Shown one piece after another: positions 56,201-64,000 of a stretch of DNA of 64,000 nt. Source of the DNA: Vaginella massiliensis (GTDB taxonomy: Bacteria; Bacteroidota; Bacteroidia; Flavobacteriales; Weeksellaceae); NCBI RefSeq assembly GCF_900089075.1, contig NZ_LT593747.1, positions 323,238 through 387,237 of the forward strand, in the 5' to 3' direction. The notes beneath the pieces were generated by a model that did no database searches, was not told the origin of the DNA, and saw only the letters and a program-made list of their open reading frames with translations. A program made the translations under genes and the position numbers. Within the stretch, counting starts at the first letter, position 1; every line of letters starts with the position of its first letter.

Positions 56201-59200
56201 TTATATATCAAGTAAATGAATGAAATCATCAAATTGATCATTTAGTAATTCAGTTATAAAATTTTCACTCCAAAATGGATGTACAACCAAGTATTTTTTT
56301 CCATTATTTTGTTCGAAATAATACACATTATTTTTTCGTTGAAGCTTTGAATCATGTTTACTCAAGATTAACTGGGTCAAATAATTACCAAAATAATCTT
56401 GCCAATAAACTTGAGAATAATCTAAATTAACATTACTATCTTCAGACATCATCGCTAAATCTAAAGCATACCTCCAATTTAATAAACTATGATGATTTTG
56501 ATTATAATAATCCCTTAAACAATCATAGCATGATGAAAAACAATCATGGCTATGTATTTCTTTTGTTAATGAATTATATATTTCTCCATCAGGCAATAAA
56601 TTTGAAATGAAAACCTTTTGACTAATTTCTTTATCGGAATTACCATTTAAATGGTTAGTATAACCAGCTCCATTATCTGCTGTTTCAACTATAAAAATTT
56701 CGTGTTGACGAGTAGATGGAGAAATCCTATACCCTAAATTAAATTCTGAAATTTCAACATCTAGTTCACTACATATTGATTTACGAATTAAATATCCCCA
56801 GGAAAGAAAAATTGCTTTCTGATATACACTCGTAGGGTCCAAAGTATATTTATTATCTATTTTATGCAATTGTAATGTTAGAACCCCGGTTTTTTGAGTA
56901 GCAATTAAAGCATAGTTATTTTCATCTAAAACTTTAACATTTTTATCGTTAAGTAAATCTTTCACAACCCATCTATTGGTATTTCTAATTTTTCCTAATT
57001 TAAATAATTCACCATCGTTATCATTTATTTGGTGAACGATACCTTCGTCAGGTATCACATTAGATGAAACTAAGACATTCTTTAAAACAACTTTATTCGT
57101 TAAGTTTGAGTTTGGATCTAAAGATATTTCTCCTGCTCTCGAATTAAATTCAAAACGACCATCAAAGTCCTTAGCAGGATAGTCGTAATCTACGCAAAAG
57201 CCTTTCGGTGAAATAACATTTAATTCCTCCAATTCATATTCACATTGTGAACATTTTTTATTCTCCGTCCGTCTTGTATATACTGTTTTACAATTTACAC
57301 ATCGATAAACCCCACTTCTTAAAGAATGCGATAAGCCTTCTTCAACAACTCGACCTTGATTATAACAATAGGAAACTATTCCAACACTCTTTAAAATCTT
57401 CTTATCCTTTATAATTTCACCGCCTGGCGCAAATTCTGAAATAGCTAAAGATAGACCTCTAGAAACAGTATTTTCAGCAGGTAGAACCTTAGGAACTTTT
57501 TCATATAAAGATCTAACTTGAGTAGGAAATCCAAACATAGGTAGTATTCCAGCATTCGCAAGTTTTTCACTCAAATCAATCTGAGGAAAATCAATTGAAT
57601 TTCCACAAATTTCATCTATTTTCTGTGGTAATTTCAAAACCTCATCATTATAGATTTTATCAGCTGACATTTCAACATTTGACCCGATCTTAAAGGTCTC
57701 AATAATTTGATAGACATCATTTCTTTCATTTTCAATAAAAGAAATCACTTTTTTCTTATTCAGCGGCCATTCGTAATCTTTTCCAAAGTTTCCATGAACA
57801 TTTGAGGAATTAAAATTTTCGTTTTTAAAAGCTCTATTTAATATTTCTTTATATACAAAGCGTAAGAATATTTGCTCACGATTCATCTCTAAATAAGGAT
57901 CAGCTGGTGTAGCAGAAACCATCCGATATGACTCGTTATAATGAGCTTGATCGTGTGAATTTCCTTTGGCTACAGTTAATGCAATTGAAACAGGACTCCC
58001 TCTACGGCCTGCTCGACCAACACGTTGTTGATAATTAAACCTCTGTGGCGGTACATTTCCCATCATCACTGCAGTTAGAGAACCAATATCGACCCCAGCC
58101 TCCATCGTAGTCGTAACACTCAATAAATCTATTTCTTCTACCAATTGATTTTCTTGTTCTAACAATCTTCCTTGAAATAAACGCTGACGTTTACGTCCTT
58201 CACTTGAATCCGTTTGACCTGATAATTCTTCGCAGTGAAGACGTAAGTTATCATTGTTCTGTAATTTAGCTAAATGCAGATAGTAATTATTAGCTAATAT
58301 TCTATCAATTCTTTCTTTTTCAGCTATTTCTAAACTTGCATTGCAACAATTGGTACAGATATTCTGGAAATTAATTAATTGTAAATTACTACATGTTTTG
58401 CAAACATACGTGGGTTGTGGGTTCTCTTTTAAAACAAAATTTAAACCACTACCAGTCAAAACAAATTTATCATCCCTATTCAAACGACTTGCTTGTAATA
58501 TAGCTAAGAATTCATTTTTAAAGGGATGACGATAACCTTTAAATCCTAAGCAGGCACGTGCATATTTCCATACTTTTTGTGGTATGGAAGTAAAATTAGT
58601 ATTAGATTGAGAAGACTCTATTCGATAAGACTCACCTAATAATTTGATACAATTTGTAATAAATGAAATTGGATAAGAATAATCACCTTGTATAGAAGGT
58701 TTCAAATACCCAATATTTAAAGACTCGAATGACCTCCTACTACCTGCTAATAAACTTAAAATAATTTCATCATTCAACGATTTACGTAATTTTTGATAAA
58801 ATGCAACATCCTCAAATTCTTTAAAATAATTGGCTTCAAAATCTACTTGAAGATGCCATGGGAGTCCATTGGAATCCCTTAATAGGGAATCTCTGGGACC
58901 ACCTGGATTAATCCCCTGTTTTAACAAAGAAAATGCAATTTTTCCAACGATATTTACTATTGAGATCCCAGTTTTTGAATATTCGTTGATTTTTTTCTGT
59001 AAATTAATAAATTCGTTATCATCGGATTCAAATGAGTGATATTCTAAAATTTCAGAATACAACTCCTTTATAGTTGTATTAACGTGTCTTCTTAAATAAT
59101 TACCTTCTTCTTTAGTTACCTTCTTTTCCAATGATTTCATTAAAAGTTCATAATCTTTAGATTCATCAGAAAGATTTTTTAATAAAAAATAACGCACCAA

Positions 59201-61333
59201 ATCTTTATAATGATCCATCTCAATCCCTGCTGCAAGTTTAGCTGCAGCTTGCCTACTATCTGAGAATAATACTAATTTGGCAGATTTGGGATCTTTCTTT
59301 TGTAAGGAACGCATTAAACCATCTGCCATCAATTGATTGATCTTTTGAACACCTGTATAATGACGATGTATTGGTGTTAATGAATTTTCTTCCAAACGAT
59401 CTTCTCTTAAACTTGTACCACAACATACACAAACATTTGGATATTTTGCTTGATAATCATTATTTACATTAAAAACTAATGCATTTCCTCCTATTCTCCC
59501 TAGTGACCATTCATTTGACTGGTAATCAATTGTAATAAATTTCCATTTGGATAATTCTTTGTTAATCTTCTCGTCTACATCATCAGGGTTAATTTTACTA
59601 TTAATGTTGTTGTAAATTACACGACTGATAAATCGATCTTTATCTAAAGTTGGGGTTTGAATAAGCGTGTAAATATTAGAATTACTCAGAGATTCTTTAT
59701 CTATCCAAGATTCTAAATAGATTTCACCACATTGTCTACAATTTAATAATTCCAATACAACTGAACCACAACCACACTTGGTCTGTGGTCTTTTATACAA
59801 TTTACCTACATTACGTCCTTCAAACTGAAAATGTTCTTCTACTTGATTACAACTAGGATTTACACAAGCCCATAATCCATCCACATTTCGAAAGAATAAA
59901 TGTGTACGTATGGGTTGTAAAGAATTCCCATTATCATCTTTTAATACAGTTAATGCTACTAAAATTTGTTTTAGTGCTTCGATTGCAACACCTATTTCGT
60001 CATTTGGAAAAAGTAATTGAGCTAACTTATTAGCTTCCTCAGGTTTATTTAAATGAGATTTTAGATGATTTAAAAGTTGATGTTTTTTAAATAATAAATC
60101 TAAGTCTTCACTTTCTAATTCCTCCAGCTTCAAAAAATCATTTGCTGAAAGAATGTCTTTTATAGGTGGTGTTTCTATTTTTTGATCTTTTACAATAGTA
60201 AAACGTTCACTAATATGCTCTTCATTAACTCCAAAAAAACCTGAAAGGAATTTTTTTACACGAGGCGTATCCTGCATCGAAGCGCTTGAACACAAAAATT
60301 GCAATTGTTTTGAATCTGGCTCTAATCCAAGTCGATGCAATAATAATCGTATCAAATAGGCTACTTCTGTTCCACTCGTACCACGATATGAATGTAATTC
60401 ATCAATTACTAAATGAAAAACATGATTTTCAGACTCTTCTAACCATTTTTTAGTTTCTTCAAAAATCCTCTCTTCTTCCTTACGATTCAGCATAATATTT
60501 AACATACTGTAATTCGTAATTAATATATCTGGTGGATTATCTTGTATTGACCAACGATCACACAATTCAATTTCTGGATAATCTCGATTTGGTATGTCTA
60601 GTAGATAATCAGAAGTATTTTTCTTATCGTGCTCTACTGATTCTTTTACAGATTTCCATTCTTTATCTAATTGTTCTAAAGCTTTTCTATTTTGTGTAGA
60701 TCGTTTTTTTCGATCACCTGCTACAGGAGTCAAACCTGTATAACGTGCAAAAGTTATATAATCTCCATTTAATGATTGATCAAACCAATCAATCACCTCA
60801 GAAGTGGACAATGTCCGTCTTAAACGTCTCATTTGATCTTCAGCTAAGGCATTTAAAGGATAAAGTATCAACCCTCTTACAGCGGGATGCGATGCCTTTT
60901 CTTTTGAAGAATTAATCTTTTCATTTAGAATATCATAGAATAACGGAAAAAGGAAACATTCTGTTTTTCCTGAACCAGTTCCAGTAGTAACAATTAAATT
61001 TTTACGATCAATGGAAGCTGTTTTGAAGGATTGATATTGATGTACATACAATTCACTTTTCTGATTACCAAAATTTGGAAACAATCCTTTTCTTACAAAC
61101 GAAGCAAAACGTTGATCAATTTTTAATTCATCACAAATATTTTCTATAGTATCGTAGCTTTCATACTTCGGTGTAAATTCAATAATCGGATACTTAGTAA
61201 TAGTTTCATCAGAATTAAGTAAATCATTACGTTCATCTTCCAACTTCTTGTTACTAAAAAATAAACTTGTATCTATATATTTTTGGTAGGTAGTTTTTAA
61301 ATCATCCCAAATTGAAAATAAATTTTCTTTCAT
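56201..61333 (-). CDS. Large SF2 helicase with Zn-ribbons and C-terminal DUF1998-like domain
   Basis: A 1710-residue protein. The motor has Walker [14 protein letters not shown] (residues 118-124 core), DEAH-type motif [20 protein letters not shown], motif III CSSASM, motif [21 protein letters not shown] and motif [15 protein letters not shown]. At least four Cys pairs suggest zinc ribbons ([57 protein letters not shown]). The end ([11 protein letters not shown], then [23 protein letters not shown]) is the DUF1998/MZB signature of MrfA-, DrmA- and DruE-like helicases. Expected to translocate on DNA in defence. It is coupled to the 285-residue gene by ATGA. Confidence 0.85.
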   Translation of the reverse strand: MKENLFSIWDDLKTTYQKYIDTSLFFSNKKLEDERNDLLNSDETITKYPIIEFTPKYESYDTIENICDELKIDQRFASFVRKGLFPNFGNQKSELYVHQYQSFKTASIDRKNLIVTTGTGSGKTECFLFPLFYDILNEKINSSKEKASHPAVRGLILYPLNALAEDQMRRLRRTLSTSEVIDWFDQSLNGDYITFARYTGLTPVAGDRKKRSTQNRKALEQLDKEWKSVKESVEHDKKNTSDYLLDIPNRDYPEIELCDRWSIQDNPPDILITNYSMLNIMLNRKEEERIFEETKKWLEESENHVFHLVIDELHSYRGTSGTEVAYLIRLLLHRLGLEPDSKQLQFLCSSASMQDTPRVKKFLSGFFGVNEEHISERFTIVKDQKIETPPIKDILSANDFLKLEELESEDLDLLFKKHQLLNHLKSHLNKPEEANKLAQLLFPNDEIGVAIEALKQILVALTVLKDDNGNSLQPIRTHLFFRNVDGLWACVNPSCNQVEEHFQFEGRNVGKLYKRPQTKCGCGSVVLELLNCRQCGEIYLESWIDKESLSNSNIYTLIQTPTLDKDRFISRVIYNNINSKINPDDVDEKINKELSKWKFITIDYQSNEWSLGRIGGNALVFNVNNDYQAKYPNVCVCCGTSLREDRLEENSLTPIHRHYTGVQKINQLMADGLMRSLQKKDPKSAKLVLFSDSRQAAAKLAAGIEMDHYKDLVRYFLLKNLSDESKDYELLMKSLEKKVTKEEGNYLRRHVNTTIKELYSEILEYHSFESDDNEFINLQKKINEYSKTGISIVNIVGKIAFSLLKQGINPGGPRDSLLRDSNGLPWHLQVDFEANYFKEFEDVAFYQKLRKSLNDEIILSLLAGSRRSFESLNIGYLKPSIQGDYSYPISFITNCIKLLGESYRIESSQSNTNFTSIPQKVWKYARACLGFKGYRHPFKNEFLAILQASRLNRDDKFVLTGSGLNFVLKENPQPTYVCKTCSNLQLINFQNICTNCCNASLEIAEKERIDRILANNYYLHLAKLQNNDNLRLHCEELSGQTDSSEGRKRQRLFQGRLLEQENQLVEEIDLLSVTTTMEAGVDIGSLTAVMMGNVPPQRFNYQQRVGRAGRRGSPVSIALTVAKGNSHDQAHYNESYRMVSATPADPYLEMNREQIFLRFVYKEILNRAFKNENFNSSNVHGNFGKDYEWPLNKKKVISFIENERNDVYQIIETFKIGSNVEMSADKIYNDEVLKLPQKIDEICGNSIDFPQIDLSEKLANAGILPMFGFPTQVRSLYEKVPKVLPAENTVSRGLSLAISEFAPGGEIIKDKKILKSVGIVSYCYNQGRVVEEGLSHSLRSGVYRCVNCKTVYTRRTENKKCSQCEYELEELNVISPKGFCVDYDYPAKDFDGRFEFNSRAGEISLDPNSNLTNKVVLKNVLVSSNVIPDEGIVHQINDNDGELFKLGKIRNTNRWVVKDLLNDKNVKVLDENNYALIATQKTGVLTLQLHKIDNKYTLDPTSVYQKAIFLSWGYLIRKSICSELDVEISEFNLGYRISPSTRQHEIFIVETADNGAGYTNHLNGNSDKEISQKVFISNLLPDGEIYNSLTKEIHSHDCFSSCYDCLRDYYNQNHHSLLNWRYALDLAMMSEDSNVNLDYSQVYWQDYFGNYLTQLILSKHDSKLQRKNNVYYFEQNNGKKYLVVHPFWSENFITELLNDQFDDFIHLLDI

Positions 61334-62187
61334 AGTATTGTATAAGATAGTTTTAATGGTTTTAAAATTTGATTTACCTGCTTTTTATTCAAACAAAATT
61401 GATTAAATGCGGGAATTTCACCTTTGTTTAAAACATGTGTGATAAATAAGGTTTTGTATATAAAATTAGGAAGTGTTATACTCTTTTCAACTGATAAAAT
61501 TTGAGTAATAGAATCCAATGTGAAAATGGTTTTATTAGTTAAAACTAACCGAATAAATAGTATTTTTTCAGTTTCATAAGGTTTTATTTTATAATACCTA
61601 TTTGCAAAAACTAATAGATACTCAAAATATGCATCATTATGTATGAAACGTTTATATAATGCAGTATCCTCCCCATACACCTTTTCATTTCTCCATTCAT
61701 TTTTAACTGAATCAAATTTTTGCAATTTCACATAAGAACTAAAATTCTGTAAATCAATTGGCTTCCATTCTTTTATTATTTTTTTTAATGGTTGAAATTG
61801 ATGCGTGTAGTTATCTAAATTAAATACTACATTATATGGATTATCCATCCAATTTATATCCTTAAAAACAGTTAAACCTAAGTATTGACTATAGACTTTT
61901 TCAGGATTTTCCTTTAAAAATGATGCGGGTAAATTTACACCTAAACTATAATCACCTTTTGAATCTGAATATATTTTTGAGGCTGTTAATCCGTAACTGT
62001 TTTCATCAACTTTATCAATTAATCCCATTCGTAATAATTCATAAAAAGGGTATAATTGAGAAGGTTGATTTTCGTCTCTCAATAAATTTTTAATCTTTTC
62101 AAACTTGAGCGATGTTTTTCCTAAAGCATAATTATAGACAAATACATCATATAAAAAACTAATCATAACTCTAGAAATATTGTTCAC
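61330..62187 (-). CDS. Unrecognised 285-residue protein in helicase cassette
   Basis: No family is recognised. The N-terminal 90 residues look like a winged helix (helix [12 protein letters not shown], then [29 protein letters not shown]), suggesting DNA binding or protein docking; the rest is mixed alpha/beta. The ATG at 62187 overlaps the upstream gene by 17 bases; a second ATG at 62166 (MISFLYDVF) follows the upstream stop by 4 bases and could be the real start. It is joined to the helicase gene by an ATGA overlap, so the two are translated together. Confidence 0.6.
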   Translation of the reverse strand: MNNISRVMISFLYDVFVYNYALGKTSLKFEKIKNLLRDENQPSQLYPFYELLRMGLIDKVDENSYGLTASKIYSDSKGDYSLGVNLPASFLKENPEKVYSQYLGLTVFKDINWMDNPYNVVFNLDNYTHQFQPLKKIIKEWKPIDLQNFSSYVKLQKFDSVKNEWRNEKVYGEDTALYKRFIHNDAYFEYLLVFANRYYKIKPYETEKILFIRLVLTNKTIFTLDSITQILSVEKSITLPNFIYKTLFITHVLNKGEIPAFNQFCLNKKQVNQILKPLKLSYTIL

Positions 62188-63904
62188 TATAATCTTGTAC
62201 AGCTCTATTGAATGTAATGTTTTTTAAATCAATAACTTCATTTGTAGGAAACTGAATAAGGTTAATTGATGAAAGATTTGGTAAACATTTCCAGTTTCTA
62301 AATGTCGATGGATTTAAATCAAATCCAAAGTCATCAATTTCTTCATCCGTAGGAATTAAAATGATGGTAAGATTAGAAGGCATAATATGTACTCCATCTA
62401 CTGTCATTCTAATTCTATTGGTAATATCTAATATTGGTTTACCATAGCATTCGAAGCTGGCAATATTAAAATCCTGCAACACATAAAAATAATGATATTT
62501 CTCATCTGTGGAAGCTTGTTTAATAACAGATAATAATCCGTTATCTTTCCATAACTTAAACTTCAACCAATCAGCTTCAGCATGTTGAATTGCAATTTTT
62601 GCATCTCCTACATGAGCCAATAAATTAAGTACAAATTCGACGCTTTTCGCAAGCAAGAATCTATTATCCTTTAATAGAATTAATCCATCTTCATATTTAT
62701 CTTGATTTGGAAAACGAAAATTAAATTCATCTTTCAATTCATCATAAAAGTCATCCAAATCTGTAAATACTGGAGAACCATTAAGATAAGATACAAATTC
62801 AACTGGATTTATATCTTCATCAATAGTAGAACCGTTTGAGAAAATTTGTGGCTGAAGATTCGCCATTATTTTAATGGTAGTAACAATTTCGTCTTTTTTA
62901 GATTCTATTATCTGAATTTGGTCTTTTACATCTTGTAATTTTTGTTGTTCATCTTTAACTAATTCTTCATAAGATACTAAATCATTTTTCTTCTCTTTTA
63001 GCAAACTTTCAACAGCAGCTAAACTATCTTCTAAACCCTTCTTAAAATAAGCTTCAAAATCCTCCTTATGCTTATTAATCGAATTTTTCACTACTTCAGC
63101 CCAATCTTTATTTTCCCCCAATTTATATAGTTGTTCAAAAGATAAAGTTAATTGGTTTAAATATTTCTCAGCACGTTTTAAACGGACAGCATCCAATCCA
63201 ATTTGTTTATTATTAATTGATGAAATCTGCGCCCCTACTTTTAAGATTAAATTCAAATCTGCACGATCAATCGCAATCCTATCTTTTAAAAACTCAACCA
63301 ATTGTGCTGGGGTACTACAATCAATCGATTTAATTTTAGTATGTGGTTCTTCAATTAAATACAGATAGTCTAAATCTTCGTCCTCAATTAATTCTTCTAT
63401 ATGATATTCAAAAGCATTAGTTTCTTTCCCTATAACCGGCAATACTTTTTTATTTTCAACCTTAAATGGCCCAAAAATATCTGTACTGTCACACAAATAA
63501 ATTCGTGAAAAATAATCAGGAATTAAATTTCTTGAAAATAAGAATTTAGAAATATTTTCTAAATCTAAATAATCTTCTGCAATATAATCAGTAGGAATAT
63601 CAATAACTGGAACTCCTATTTTATTTACTTTTTTTAAACCAACATATATATTTCTATTTTCAGAAATTTCAAAATTTATCTTAGAAGGAATAATTTCAAT
63701 CAAATCTTTTACTTGAACATTATCTCCATATTCATATATCTTATTTGAATAAATAACTCCTGAAGTATGAAAAATCTCTTGCATTCTATCTGGATCATCA
63801 ATGTATTTATTATCCACTTCAACTCCAATTACTTTACAGTTTCCACCGTTTCCATCGTACGAACGGTCTAATGTTATAGCTATAATTTTATTAATATTGT
63901 CCAT
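62171..63904 (-). CDS. Coiled-coil protein with degenerate McrB-like AAA+ domain
   Basis: A 577-residue protein with no close family recognised. Residues 270-345 form a charged coiled coil. Residues 365-540 follow the layout of McrB-type AAA+ ATPases: a strand and loop at 408-421 (KDNRFLLAKS where GxxxxGKS would stand), the W in AEADWLKF, a Walker-B-like strand YFYVLQDFNIASFECYGKPIL (472-491, with Asp but Phe in place of catalytic Glu), and MPSNLTIILIPTDE (508-521) like sensor 1. The key residues are lost, so it is probably a non-hydrolysing scaffold. The N-terminal 200 residues are mixed beta/alpha. This is pattern reading and needs profile confirmation. Confidence 0.55.
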   Translation of the reverse strand: MDNINKIIAITLDRSYDGNGGNCKVIGVEVDNKYIDDPDRMQEIFHTSGVIYSNKIYEYGDNVQVKDLIEIIPSKINFEISENRNIYVGLKKVNKIGVPVIDIPTDYIAEDYLDLENISKFLFSRNLIPDYFSRIYLCDSTDIFGPFKVENKKVLPVIGKETNAFEYHIEELIEDEDLDYLYLIEEPHTKIKSIDCSTPAQLVEFLKDRIAIDRADLNLILKVGAQISSINNKQIGLDAVRLKRAEKYLNQLTLSFEQLYKLGENKDWAEVVKNSINKHKEDFEAYFKKGLEDSLAAVESLLKEKKNDLVSYEELVKDEQQKLQDVKDQIQIIESKKDEIVTTIKIMANLQPQIFSNGSTIDEDINPVEFVSYLNGSPVFTDLDDFYDELKDEFNFRFPNQDKYEDGLILLKDNRFLLAKSVEFVLNLLAHVGDAKIAIQHAEADWLKFKLWKDNGLLSVIKQASTDEKYHYFYVLQDFNIASFECYGKPILDITNRIRMTVDGVHIMPSNLTIILIPTDEEIDDFGFDLNPSTFRNWKCLPNLSSINLIQFPTNEVIDLKNITFNRAVQDYSEQYF

Positions 63905-64000
63905 CTTTGTATTGGCTTAGTGCGTTAATTAAAATGTATTTCGAGGTTGATTTGCGTATTTTCCTATTATTGTTCGTTAGTGTTTTCATCCATTGATTAA
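63891..64000 (-). CDS. 3' end of an upstream gene, cut by window edge
   Basis: A frame open from the window edge reads NQWMKTLTNNNRKIRKSTSK then YILINALSQYKDGQY and stops at 63891, overlapping the start of the 577-residue gene by 14 bases. An internal ATG (63989) would give a 32-codon ORF on its own, but since the frame stays open to the edge it is more likely the end of a longer gene. Short overlaps of this kind are the rule in this cassette. Confidence 0.4.
   Translation of the reverse strand, partial: NQWMKTLTNNNRKIRKSTSKYILINALSQYKDGQY

Noticed and set aside
56201-61333. Calling the large helicase DrmA (DISARM) or DruE (Druantia) outright
   Set aside because: The motor and DUF1998-like end are shared by several systems, and the expected partners (DrmB/DrmC/methylase or DruH and others) are not seen.
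1-64000. tRNA or rRNA genes, prophage modules
   Set aside because: Intergenic gaps were read on both strands; no cloverleaf with CCA-end context, no rRNA sequence and no phage structural genes were recognised.

Overview
The window looks like a chromosome segment of a Bacteroidota member, class Flavobacteriia, probably Weeksellaceae or close (Weeksella/Empedobacter/Chryseobacterium-like). The signs are a PafA-type alkaline phosphatase, a PNGase F-like enzyme with a GLPGLI-like N-terminus, DUF4290 next to murA, DUF349, DUF5522, TamA/TamB of the Bacteroidota type, a Riemerella ISRa1-like IS982 element, and several promoters fitting the flavobacterial pattern TTG-N17-23-TAnnTTTG. The genus is an inference.

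Region 1 (1-37492) is ordinary housekeeping and metabolism. It holds asnS (5' end cut by the window edge), rpoN, an MFS transporter, a mercaptopyruvate sulfurtransferase, pafA, aldehyde dehydrogenase, a small Cys-rich protein, an outer-membrane-type protein, the fused acyl-CoA mutase icmF, miaA, an M28 peptidase and an ICL/PEPM-family enzyme. A long minus-strand block follows (acyltransferase, yigZ, ribD, DUF349, aroE, DedA, murA, DUF4290, PNGase F-like, gcdH). Divergent from gcdH are a lysine 6-transaminase and an aminoadipate-semialdehyde dehydrogenase, which together make a coherent lysine-degradation locus. Next come a GNAT-nitrilase fusion, an alanine:Na+ symporter and a PcrA/UvrD helicase.

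Region 2 (37493-46428) is a tamA-tamB pair bracketed by IS982 sequence. On one side is a nearly complete element (37846-38830) whose transposase gene is broken. On the other is a 166-bp remnant of the same IS end in opposite orientation (46263-46428), almost identical to the full copy. The remnant has cut off a DUF2779 gene.

Region 3 (46429-48102) is wreckage of an older locus: a frameshifted and truncated DUF2779 gene, an intact YgjP/SprT-like metallopeptidase, and the last ~78 codons of a type I restriction HsdR unrelated to the intact hsdR next door. Region 4 (48108-64000, all minus strand, visibly more A+T-rich) is a defence island. Its transcription order starts with the end of an upstream gene, a coiled-coil protein with a degenerate McrB-like AAA+ domain (577 aa), an unrecognised 285-aa protein and a 1710-aa SF2 helicase with a DUF1998-like C-terminus; these are overlapping or tightly abutting genes. 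Then come hsdM, a 28-codon ORF linked by ATGA to both neighbours, hsdS, an Abi_2/HEPN gene behind its own promoter and structured leader, and hsdR. The helicase cassette and the Abi/leader unit are the best candidates for a poorly described system. All assignments rest on reading the sequence; no database search was run.
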